Part shown: positions 24,468 to 32,225 of the stretch, in pieces
How the letters are laid out: each line of letters opens with the position of its first letter
How positions within the stretch are numbered: position 1 is the stretch's first letter
Assembly: GCA_965660815.1 (NCBI GenBank)
Contig: CBFIBG010000008.1
Coordinates: 11,915 to 75,914, forward strand
DNA: 64,000 bases
From: Glaciecola sp965660815
GTDB lineage: Bacteria; Pseudomonadota; Gammaproteobacteria; Enterobacterales; Alteromonadaceae
Direction of reading: 5' to 3'
Notes under the pieces: model-generated
What the model was told of the DNA's origin: nothing
Seen by the model: the letters and a program-made list of their open reading frames with translations, nothing else
Databases searched by the model: none
Program-made: the position numbers and the translations under genes

Positions 24468-24878
24468 ATGGCGAGAGAATTTTCAAGAACAGACAGAGTG
24501 GGGCAACAGTTACACAAAGAAGTTGCTTCTATTCTACAACACGAATTTAAGCACAGAGAGCCAGATGTTGGACTAGTTACCGTGTCTGGCGTTGAGGTTT
24601 CAAGAGACCTTGCACACGCTAAAGTGTTTATTACTTTTTTCGAAAATAATGAAGAAAAAGTAAAAAAAGACTTAGCGAAGCTTCAAGATTCAAAAGGATT
24701 CGTAAGAACATTATTGGCTAAGCGACTTAGAATGCGTAAAGTGCCTGCTGTTCAGTTTTATCGAGATGGTTCTATATTGGAAGGATCTAGAATATCTGAT
24801 TTGGTGAATAAAGCAGTCGAAAGCGATAAGGCAAGACAACAAAAAGACTCAGGCGATGATACAGAAGGAAATAATTAG
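24468..24878 (+). CDS. rbfA: Ribosome-binding factor A
   Basis: Cold-shock-type 30S maturation factor binding the 5' part of 16S rRNA. The start 'MAREFSRTDRVGQQLHKE' matches the family N-terminus, so I use ATG 24468 (136 residues; E. coli 133) rather than the longer frame from 24426. KH-type fold with 'VTVSGVEVSRDLAHAKVFIT' and 'LRMRKVPAVQFYRDGS'. The ribosome site is weak (TTGAG). truB starts 3 bases after its stop. The terminator between infB and rbfA implies a separate or read-through transcript. Confidence 0.96.
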   Translation: MAREFSRTDRVGQQLHKEVASILQHEFKHREPDVGLVTVSGVEVSRDLAHAKVFITFFENNEEKVKKDLAKLQDSKGFVRTLLAKRLRMRKVPAVQFYRDGSILEGSRISDLVNKAVESDKARQQKDSGDDTEGNN

Positions 24879-24881
24879 CTT

Positions 24882-25841
24882 ATGGGTCGCACGCGTAAAG
24901 GCCGCAATATAAATGGTATTTTGTTGGTTGATAAGCCTACTGGGGTTTCGTCTAATCATGTAGTTCAACATATTAAGAGGCTGTTTTTTGCAAAGAAAGC
25001 GGGCCATACTGGAGCGCTTGATCCACTTGCAACGGGTTTGCTTCCGATATGTTTAGGGGAGGCAACTAAATTTTCACAATGCTTATTAGATGCAAATAAG
25101 CGCTATTTGGTTACCGCCAAGTTAGGTGAGCGCACAGATACATCGGACTCCGATGGTGAAATAGTGTCTAAAAAAGAAGTATCCGTTTCTCATCAACAGG
25201 TGATAGACGTTGCAATGTCTTTCCTTGGTGATATACAGCAAGTACCTTCAATGTACTCGGCGCTGAAATACCAAGGCAAACCCCTGTATTGGTATGCCAG
25301 ACAGGGCATTGAAGTTGAACGCGTAGCCCGTAAGATCACTATTTTTGACATTATATGGTGTGGGATGGAGAATGAATTTTTCACAGTGGAAGTAAAGTGT
25401 TCTAAAGGCACATATATAAGAACACTAATAGACGATATTGGTGAAGCTTTAGGGTGTGGAGCTCATGTAACTATGTTAAGGCGTACCGAAGTGGCGCATT
25501 TTGACGCTCAACAGATGTATAGTTACGAGCATTTGGACAGTATAAAAGACGAGTCTTATTTAGACAGGAACAACAGTGACACTAATACAGTGGGTCAGAA
25601 CTTCGACATTTTAGACAATTTACTGCTTAGTATGGATTCAATGGTAGAAAGTTATCCATCCATATTTGTATCTGATATCGATTCTAGTTTGTTCCAAAAG
25701 GGAGGTTATTTGGTCGCTACTCATAGTCATCAGTCCGGTCAACAAATAAAAGTTTACAGAGAAAGTGACAAATTGTTTTTAGGGCTAGCTTACATTACCG
25801 ATGCAAACTATATACAACCGAAAAGAGTAGTGGTGTATTAG
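24882..25841 (+). CDS. truB: tRNA pseudouridine(55) synthase TruB
   Basis: Makes pseudouridine 55 in the T-loop of tRNAs. 'NGILLVDKPTGVSSNHVVQ' at the start, catalytic Asp47 in 'GHTGALDPLATGLLP', and 'CSKGTYIRTLIDDIGEALG' further on. The last ~100 residues form the PUA-like C-terminal part; between about residues 220 and 245 there is a stretch rich in Ser, Asn and Asp ('DESYLDRNNSDTNT') that looks like a lineage-specific loop. 319 residues against 314 in E. coli. Tightly coupled to rbfA. Confidence 0.97.
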   Translation: MGRTRKGRNINGILLVDKPTGVSSNHVVQHIKRLFFAKKAGHTGALDPLATGLLPICLGEATKFSQCLLDANKRYLVTAKLGERTDTSDSDGEIVSKKEVSVSHQQVIDVAMSFLGDIQQVPSMYSALKYQGKPLYWYARQGIEVERVARKITIFDIIWCGMENEFFTVEVKCSKGTYIRTLIDDIGEALGCGAHVTMLRRTEVAHFDAQQMYSYEHLDSIKDESYLDRNNSDTNTVGQNFDILDNLLLSMDSMVESYPSIFVSDIDSSLFQKGGYLVATHSHQSGQQIKVYRESDKLFLGLAYITDANYIQPKRVVVY

Positions 25842-25953
25842 ATTCTAGCGATATAGGCGTCAAAACCGCTGGGTTAATTACTCACGATGTATCAGATCTT
25901 CGATATACAATTTTTTAAGCTACTATGCCTCTTACGTGCTAACATAATTCTAC

Positions 25954-25981
25954 TTGCACAACATCGTATTTTCTTTATAAT
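25954..25981 (+). promoter_or_regulatory. Sigma-70 promoter of rpsO
   Basis: TTGCAC (25954-25959), 16-base spacer, TATAAT (25976-25981). The leader of about 55 bases ends in the GGAG ribosome site at 26035. Confidence 0.7.
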
Positions 25982-26044
25982 ACGCGTTCTTTCGCACAAC
26001 TGAATTAGTGATTGGTTGTGTTTATATTTATTTTGGAGAAAAGT

Positions 26045-26314
26045 ATGTCACTAACTACAACTGAAACAGCAGACATTATTGCACAATACGGCACAAAAGA
26101 AGGCGACACTGGTTCACCTGAAGTTCAAGTAGCGCTATTGACTCACAATATTAACAAGTTGCAAGGTCATTTTGCTGACCATAAAAAAGACCATCACTCG
26201 CGTCGCGGATTGTTAAGAATGGTAAGTCAACGCAGAAAGCTACTTGATTACTTAAAAGGTAAAAATGTAGAGCGTTATCAAGACCTTATTAAGAAGCTTG
26301 GCTTACGTCGATAA
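26045..26314 (+). CDS. rpsO: 30S ribosomal protein S15
   Basis: Primary 16S rRNA-binding protein of the platform. 89 residues beginning 'MSLTTTETADIIAQYG', with 'GDTGSPEVQVALLTHNI' and 'HHSRRGLLRMVSQRRKLLDY', the RNA-contact regions. The start ATG 26045 follows GGAG at 26035; the longer frame from 26012 is just leader. In E. coli S15 represses its own translation through a leader pseudoknot; I cannot confirm one here. pnp, its usual neighbour, does not follow: a terminator and a convergent unrelated gene do. Confidence 0.98.
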   Translation: MSLTTTETADIIAQYGTKEGDTGSPEVQVALLTHNINKLQGHFADHKKDHHSRRGLLRMVSQRRKLLDYLKGKNVERYQDLIKKLGLRR

Positions 26315-26338
26315 AAACGAAAGTATTCAAATAAAAAA

Positions 26339-26361
26339 GCACCTTAAGGGTGCTTTTTTAT
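26339..26361 (+). terminator. Rho-independent terminator after rpsO
   Basis: AGCACC (26339-26344) / GGTGCT (26350-26355), preceded by A-run and followed by six T. Confidence 0.88.
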
Positions 26362-26476
26362 TGCCCAAGCGTTGCAAACTTAAAACAATTAAACGTCATT
26401 TTTAATGAAATCTCCTTGTCCATTGCGAGCATTCTCACAATGACTTTTCACGTTAATCTTTGTTAGACTTTGATTA

Positions 26477-27202
26477 CTACACTGTTTTCTTGGCTAATTC
26501 GTCGACTTTATTCTCAAGTTTTTGTATTTCTTGTAATAAAGATGTGTTGCGTTTTTCTAGTAAGATAAGCTTTTCAGCCATTTGTCTTAAATTTTCGTTT
26601 CTTGTCGCTTCTGCTTGTTGTAACTCTTCCTGCATAACCGTCACACTTAGAATATCGTTGGCTTGACTATTTAGTTTTGCACTTACGCCATCCAATCTCG
26701 TTTGCAATTTAGTTAATGAAGAATCATTTTCACTAACTTGTGTTTTGACCGACTGAATTAAGTTACCAGTGTCTCTTTGAAGCGTTTTAATATCAGTTGC
26801 TAGTGCTTGAATCTCCGACTGGTTTCTCCTCCAAGCAGATGCCCATAACTTATCCATCTGTTCCCATAGTACTTCTGTCTTTTCACCGAGCTCGTTTACT
26901 TTTACCTGTAATTCAACCGTAGAGTTGCCAATTTCTTCGCCTGTCGCCGAAAGCCTATTCTCTAATGTTTCAATACGCTTTTGACTATCACTCAGCGATG
27001 CACTGGTTTGCTGTTGTGCATAAAATAAGTAACCTGCTAACCCTAAAGCGCCAATGGCAACGAAATTAGCAAAAAACGTGGAGGGACTAGATTTATTTAC
27101 TTCGCCTCGATTTGTGTATTGTCTGTTGGTGGCAATTGGTATCCTGTCTGATATTTCTACGTTGATTGGAGCGAAATCTTTATCTTTATCGTTTTTTGAC
27201 AT
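26477..27202 (-). CDS. Membrane-anchored coiled-coil protein of unknown function
   Basis: About 241 residues. A charged cytoplasmic N-terminus (1-43) is followed by one membrane helix ('FFANFVAIGALGLAGYLFYA', about 44-63) and then about 175 residues of heptad-rich, Gln/Lys/Glu/Leu sequence that should form a long coiled coil outside the membrane. No enzymatic motif. Start ATG 27202, with AAAGG 7 bases upstream; TTG 27205 precedes it. It converges on rpsO and is divergent from the GGDEF-EAL gene at 27393. Topology resembles HemX-like or chemotaxis-scaffold proteins, but there is no specific match. Confidence 0.72.
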   Translation of the reverse strand: MSKNDKDKDFAPINVEISDRIPIATNRQYTNRGEVNKSSPSTFFANFVAIGALGLAGYLFYAQQQTSASLSDSQKRIETLENRLSATGEEIGNSTVELQVKVNELGEKTEVLWEQMDKLWASAWRRNQSEIQALATDIKTLQRDTGNLIQSVKTQVSENDSSLTKLQTRLDGVSAKLNSQANDILSVTVMQEELQQAEATRNENLRQMAEKLILLEKRNTSLLQEIQKLENKVDELAKKTV

Positions 27203-27392
27203 CAAGCAACCTTTTAAAACTTTGGTTTAATATTTTTTAACTCTGTCGATATGATACAACAACTAGAAATTACGTCTAACTTTTCAGTGTTTTTATATGT
27301 TTTACCTTGATTTAACAGTGAAATTAGCGCACGCTTTAATATTGGAATAAGTAAATAACAAAAACAAGAGAATAATTAGTCCAAACAAAAGT

Positions 27393-29801
27393 ATGAAATT
27401 AAGTCAAAAGCTATCAGTATCTCTAGGTGTCAGAAGTCTTATACTGCTTATCAGTCTAGGGCTTCTTATGGCGTTTTTACAAACGTTTTTTGACTTCAAA
27501 GATAGGTTGACTGAGGTTCGGCAATCTATAGATGCAATAGTGACATCAGCTAAGGGCTCTGCGAGCAATGCTGTTTACTTGTTAGAGCCTAGAATGGCAG
27601 AGCAGGTAATAGATGGCTTGGCGTATTTTGACTACTTTAGCTATGTTGCTATTATTGATGACCATAACAATGTAATGGCGGATTTCTCACGTCAATCAAC
27701 TAAAAGTGATAACGATGAGGTCAACACGTCCTACAACCCTCTGTTGGCTCTTTTTATTGAAAATTTTTCTAGAGACGTAGTACAACTTTACGGGGATGGA
27801 CTAGCCCCAAGCCGCAACACTCCTTATGGCGAAATGGTCTTAGTCATTGATAACCATGTGGCCTTGTCTGGCGTTTATGACCGAGCAGTTAGGGCATTTT
27901 TAATAGCGTTAACAGGCTACATATTACTCACGCTGGCTCTTGGATACTTGTACCACGTTTTCCTTGCTTCACCTTTAATGAGATTGTCGCGCCGATTCCA
28001 GCAAGTGAATACTAAATCGATAGCCACTCAAATTAGTCATCTCGCAGGACATGATAAAAACGAGTTCAGTTTGATTGTTAATTCCGCGAATAATATGTTG
28101 TCTCGCATCTCATATGGTCAAGTATTGCTTACCGAAAGAAGTCAACGATTCCGACTAATCCTTGATACTGCTCCATCTTTAATATATTCACTTGACAGTA
28201 ACCTTAAGTTTGTTTTCGCAAATAAAGCTGCGGCAAGTTTTTACGGGTTTTCGATATACGAATTGAAAGGGAAAACTGCAGCAGAAATCATTGCGCCTTT
28301 TGATATGAACATGCTCAAATCAATTGAAACTTTTATGAATTCCAATAAAAGACATTTTGCAGATGTGTTATTAGCTCGAAATGCAAATCGACACGACTGT
28401 CACTTGGAGTTGTCCTTAGTTAAATTTAAGACTCCGGATGGGCAAAGTATATTGGTTAGCGGAACAGATGTTACAAAACGTGTTAATGCTGAGGAGAAAA
28501 TTGAAACGCTTGCTTATTATGACCCGTTAACATCCCTGCCCAATAGAAACAAAGTTTATGATGTGTTAAAAATTCGATCTGGACAAATAGCAGATAAATA
28601 TAGCATTGCCGCTATTGCTGATTTGGACCAATTCAAACGAATTAACGATACTCTTAGTCATTCAGTTGGCGACCAATTAATTGTGAAATTGGCAAAGAGG
28701 CTGAATAAAGAATTTTCGTTTTCAGATTTGATAGCCAGATTGGGTGCAGATGAGTTCTTGTGTATTGAAGAAAACATTTCGGAAGATTTGAAGCGTGCTA
28801 AAGAAAGCGCGCTTGTTCTTGGTGAAAGACTAAGAAATTGCATAAACAAAGAATTAGATATAGGCACTCACAGCTATACCTTGTCAGCGAGCGTTGGCGT
28901 AGTTGTATTTAAAATGCAATCAAATAACGCGGATGAAATTCTGCAATATGCTGACACCGCGATGTATGAGTCAAAACGGTTAGGCCGAAACAGAGTTACG
29001 TTGTTTAAACATGAAATGGCAACCCAAGCCGCGCAATTATTGCAACTTGAGCGAGATGTTATGAAAGCCCTGCTCAGGGATGAATTTTACTTTGTGTTGC
29101 AACCAGTTTTTGCTTCGCATACTAACGATTTGATTGGAGCCGAAGCACTTATGCGGTGGCGGACATCTGAACGCATAGTCAATCCAGATGAATTCATTCC
29201 TTTTCTAGAAGATAGCGGAATTATTATAGATGTTGGCGAGCGTGTTATCGGTAAGATCTTTGGGTATATTGCAGAGTTAAAACAAAAAGCGTGTTTGCCT
29301 GATGGATTTAAAACAGCAATAAATATTAGTGCAAAGCAGCTAGCAAAAAACGACTTTATCGAATGGATTTTAAAGCTACTTACAAGATATGAACTTGAAA
29401 CAAACGATATTGAAATTGAAATTACCGAGAGTGTCGCGTTAAATAATATGGAAGATACTGTATATAAAATACATCGTTTAAAGGGAATGGGTGTAACATT
29501 TTCATTAGATGATTTTGGCACAGGATATTCTTCTTTAAGTCACTTGCGCGATTTACCCGTCGACAAATTAAAAATTGACAGAACATTTATCAATGACATA
29601 ACCATCGATAAGCAAGACGCTAATCTTGTAAGATCGATTATTCAATTGTCAGAAAATCTTGGGTTAAAAACCGTTGCTGAGGGCGTGGAAACGCAAGAGC
29701 AAGTTGAGTGGCTGCAGCAAGCGGGTAATATTCTTTTGCAAGGGTACTTTTTAAGTAAACCTATCGAGCCAGAAGAATTCGAAAAACGCTTTCTTTCTTA
29801 A
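27393..29801 (+). CDS. Membrane PAS-GGDEF-EAL cyclic-di-GMP phosphodiesterase
   Basis: 802 residues: membrane helix (about 13-33), periplasmic sensor (34-167), second helix (168-190), HAMP-like linker, PAS (about 250-365), GGDEF (370-535), EAL (545-795). The signature loop reads 'RLGADEFL', so GGDEF has become GADEF; cyclase activity is doubtful although 'IADLDQF' keeps a metal aspartate. The EAL domain keeps its ligands: 'GAEALMRW', 'INISAKQL', 'EITES', 'LDDFGTGYSS', 'KIDRTF', 'AEGVET', 'QGYFLSKP'. It most likely degrades c-di-GMP in response to a periplasmic signal, with the GGDEF part perhaps regulatory. An FNR-type box starts 10 bases after the stop. Confidence 0.92.
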   Translation: MKLSQKLSVSLGVRSLILLISLGLLMAFLQTFFDFKDRLTEVRQSIDAIVTSAKGSASNAVYLLEPRMAEQVIDGLAYFDYFSYVAIIDDHNNVMADFSRQSTKSDNDEVNTSYNPLLALFIENFSRDVVQLYGDGLAPSRNTPYGEMVLVIDNHVALSGVYDRAVRAFLIALTGYILLTLALGYLYHVFLASPLMRLSRRFQQVNTKSIATQISHLAGHDKNEFSLIVNSANNMLSRISYGQVLLTERSQRFRLILDTAPSLIYSLDSNLKFVFANKAAASFYGFSIYELKGKTAAEIIAPFDMNMLKSIETFMNSNKRHFADVLLARNANRHDCHLELSLVKFKTPDGQSILVSGTDVTKRVNAEEKIETLAYYDPLTSLPNRNKVYDVLKIRSGQIADKYSIAAIADLDQFKRINDTLSHSVGDQLIVKLAKRLNKEFSFSDLIARLGADEFLCIEENISEDLKRAKESALVLGERLRNCINKELDIGTHSYTLSASVGVVVFKMQSNNADEILQYADTAMYESKRLGRNRVTLFKHEMATQAAQLLQLERDVMKALLRDEFYFVLQPVFASHTNDLIGAEALMRWRTSERIVNPDEFIPFLEDSGIIIDVGERVIGKIFGYIAELKQKACLPDGFKTAINISAKQLAKNDFIEWILKLLTRYELETNDIEIEITESVALNNMEDTVYKIHRLKGMGVTFSLDDFGTGYSSLSHLRDLPVDKLKIDRTFINDITIDKQDANLVRSIIQLSENLGLKTVAEGVETQEQVEWLQQAGNILLQGYFLSKPIEPEEFEKRFLS

Positions 29802-29810
29802 ATAAATAGT

Positions 29811-29824
29811 CTGATCTGCATCAA
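29811..29824 (+). promoter_or_regulatory. FNR-type box upstream of ppk2
   Basis: CTGAT-CTGC-ATCAA matches TTGAT-N4-ATCAA at 9 of 10. A TTTAAT -10-like element lies at 29843-29848, giving a box-to-start distance of about 37-38, a little short of the usual 41.5. It is about 207 bases before the ppk2 ATG. Confidence 0.4.
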
Positions 29825-30030
29825 ATAAAGTCTATATGTCACTTTAATGACATAGCCATTTTTAATATATTGGGTTGAACATATTATCCCTGTAAGCAAG
29901 TGACCCATTTGGCTCTTTTTATTTGTTGCGCCTGTGGCCATTGCTTGATCCATTCTTACGGCGTATAAACCCTTAATTTATAAATAGTAAAAATTAATGG
30001 GAGTGCGTAAACCTAAATTAGGTACTCGAA

Positions 30031-31005
30031 ATGACCGATACAACTCTTCCAAAGAAGCAATCCAATACTACTGTGACTCAAACAACGTCGAATCCACCAA
30101 TCAATGAGACTGAAAAGAACGTAAATCGCATATCTCAATTGGCAGAGCAGAAAAAAGATCCTAGTTTTATTGCCGAAAGTTTTCGCTCTGGTACGTTTCC
30201 CTATAAAACGAAGATATCTAAAAAGACCTATGAACTTCATAAAAGAGAGTTGCAAGTAGAGTTACTGAAGGTTCAAAAGTGGGTAAAAGAAACTGGACAA
30301 AAAGTCGTAATACTATTTGAAGGTCGAGACGCCGCTGGTAAGGGCGGAACCATCAAAAGATTTATGGAACACCTGAATCCTAGAGGGTGCAGAGTAGTTG
30401 CGCTTGAAAAACCCACAGAGACAGAAAAAGGGCAGTGGTACTTCCAAAGATATGTTAAACATTTGCCTACTGAAGGCGAAATAGTGCTGTTTGACCGCTC
30501 TTGGTATAACCGAGCCGGCGTTGAGAGAGTAATGGATTTTTGTGAGCCAAATGACTACTTGGAATTTATGCGGCAAACACCCGAACTAGAAAGGATGTTG
30601 GTTCGTTCTGGTATAAGATTATTTAAATATTGGTTTTCGGTTACGCCGCAAGAGCAGAAAGCTCGATTTTCCAAAAGGGAGACCGATCCCCTTAAACAAT
30701 GGAAATTAAGCCCAATAGATAAAGAGGCCATGCAAAAATGGGATGATTATACCGAGGCTAAAGAAGCCATGTTCTTTTACACGGACACTGCTGATGCACC
30801 TTGGATGGTCGTAAAATCAAACGACAAGAAGCGCGCTAGACTTAATTGTATGCATCATTTTTTGTCGAGTCTGCCTTACCCTAATAAAAATGGGCATCTA
30901 ATAAGAGGCGCTGATCCACTTATCGTTGGTCATGCCTCCAATGTGATCATTAAAGACCGCCACATACTTGGAAAAAGTTTGCACCCAAAGCAGTGTAAGA
31001 AGTGA
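30031..31005 (+). CDS. ppk2: Polyphosphate kinase 2
   Basis: Transfers phosphate between inorganic polyphosphate and nucleotides, in this class usually towards making NTP/NDP from polyphosphate. Walker A 'EGRDAAGKGG' (97-106) and Walker B 'LFDRSWYNRAG' (153-163), with the lid-type 'KRETDPLKQWKLSPID'. One PPK2 domain with an extra Ser/Thr/Asn-rich tail of about 45 residues in front, which may be flexible. 324 residues. The start is ATG 30031; no strong ribosome site is seen. The possible FNR box suggests induction when oxygen is short, when ATP from polyphosphate would help; this is inference. Confidence 0.93.
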   Translation: MTDTTLPKKQSNTTVTQTTSNPPINETEKNVNRISQLAEQKKDPSFIAESFRSGTFPYKTKISKKTYELHKRELQVELLKVQKWVKETGQKVVILFEGRDAAGKGGTIKRFMEHLNPRGCRVVALEKPTETEKGQWYFQRYVKHLPTEGEIVLFDRSWYNRAGVERVMDFCEPNDYLEFMRQTPELERMLVRSGIRLFKYWFSVTPQEQKARFSKRETDPLKQWKLSPIDKEAMQKWDDYTEAKEAMFFYTDTADAPWMVVKSNDKKRARLNCMHHFLSSLPYPNKNGHLIRGADPLIVGHASNVIIKDRHILGKSLHPKQCKK

Positions 31006-31102
31006 TGAATTTTTAAGTGGCGGCCATATATAAGGCAATGCTCAATGGCGTTATGCCCAGTAACCTATTAAGCGTTTGAGCGATGTTTATCATTATTTAA
31101 CT

Positions 31103-31146
31103 AAAAAAGGTGAACTTATCTTGGAGTATAAAGTTCACCTTTTTAA
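31103..31146. terminator. Bidirectional terminator between ppk2 and tmRNA
   Basis: AAAAAGGTGAACTT / AAGTTCACCTTTTT, 14 bp with a 13-base loop, ending both ppk2 (plus) and ssrA (minus). Confidence 0.9.
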
Positions 31147-31148
31147 AT

Positions 31149-31515
31149 TGGTGGAGCTGGGGAGAATCGAACTCCCGTCCAGAAAGCGTCAACCATTGGT
31201 CCTACATGCTTAGTTTGTCTTTATTCTCGGCATTAGGCTGCGGACAAACACGCTACCTAATGACATACCTGAATTAATTTTAGTGCTTCAACTCTCAGGC
31301 GGGAGCATCCACACGAGCCTTTTTGGGTTTGACTCCTCGTGATCCCCGTCTTAAAGGCGGAAGCTAGGGCGAGAAGGCTCTGAGCAGGGTATTAAGCTGC
31401 TAGTGCGTAGTTTTCGTCGTTTGCGACTATTTTTTTGCGGCTTTTTAAAGAGGCAAACCGCACCTCTGCATGCACCTCAAGCATCATTGAATCCTGTCGA
31501 ATCCAGAGCAGCCCC
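31149..31515 (-). ncRNA. ssrA: tmRNA (ssrA)
   Basis: 367 bases. The 5' end GGGGCTGCTCTGGATTCGAC (31515 down) pairs with the 3' AGCTCC-ACCA, including the G-U pair at 3-70 that marks it for alanine charging. The tag frame at 31424-31392 encodes ANDENYALAA and a TAA stop, identical to E. coli. It rescues stalled ribosomes together with SmpB, whose gene lies 2.9 kb away on the same strand, with two plus-strand genes between. Confidence 0.98.
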
Positions 31516-31736
31516 GAGATATCTGATAATATTAACACATCTTTGCAAACTTGTATATTTGAGCGAAATCAAAATTTTATAATTATGCTGTTGTAATTTC
31601 ATTTAAAAAAACTATAGTTTCAGACGTGCTTTGAAATTCTGCAAATAATGCAAAAGTTAACATTGGATTTCTGCTTTACTTATATTTTTTTACCATATGA
31701 AGAAAGCCTCTACTAAGAAAATAATAATTACCTGAA

Positions 31737-32138
31737 ATGAAATTGTCGTCTGTGTTTTACTACTGCTTAGGGTTGTTGCTATTTATTAATAGTAATCTTT
31801 CATTGCAGTATCAAAATAACCAATTTTCTAATGCCAATGCCAACCTTAATGAAGACACTTTGCTTATATGTACTGGCAGAGAGTCAATATTAATATCCAG
31901 TTATGAGTATTTTACAAACAATAAAATTGTCAAAGTAGAGCAACTAGGAGATAACTCAACGACAAACTACTGCCCTATCGATACAGCAATAGAGCCCTCG
32001 AAATTTGAGACTTCTTATCTAAAGGTCGTTCAGTTTACTCGAGGCACTTTTACCTTATTTTCAGAAAAACTTTTAGTTCTATTAAATCAATTAGCGCCTG
32101 TTAACCAAAAGCTAACGCGTGCCCCTCCGTTTTCATAA
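31737..32138 (+). CDS. DUF2946-like secreted protein next to a TonB receptor
   Basis: 133 residues with an N-terminal hydrophobic signal/anchor (about 5-22). The layout fits the DUF2946 type: 'LLICTGRE' cysteine after the signal, a second cysteine in 'NYCPID', and the C-terminal 'LTRAPPFS', where 'RAPP' is a recurring ending in that family. Such proteins are often found next to copper-related genes and TonB receptors. It lies 87 bases before the TonB receptor and probably shares its transcript. The family call is moderate; the canonical His/Cys cluster of DUF2946 is not clearly present. Confidence 0.55.
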   Translation: MKLSSVFYYCLGLLLFINSNLSLQYQNNQFSNANANLNEDTLLICTGRESILISSYEYFTNNKIVKVEQLGDNSTTNYCPIDTAIEPSKFETSYLKVVQFTRGTFTLFSEKLLVLLNQLAPVNQKLTRAPPFS

Positions 32139-32225
32139 ACACCTAAATATTATGTTCGTTTTTACCCCCTAAGTGTTCATTTAGGTGGTAACTGTATTTT
32201 ATGCACACAATTTATATGGATTTTT

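Noticed and set aside
31006..31148. Integration site at the tmRNA 3' end
   Set aside because: No second copy of the tmRNA end, no integrase and no phage genes; only a normal bidirectional terminator.
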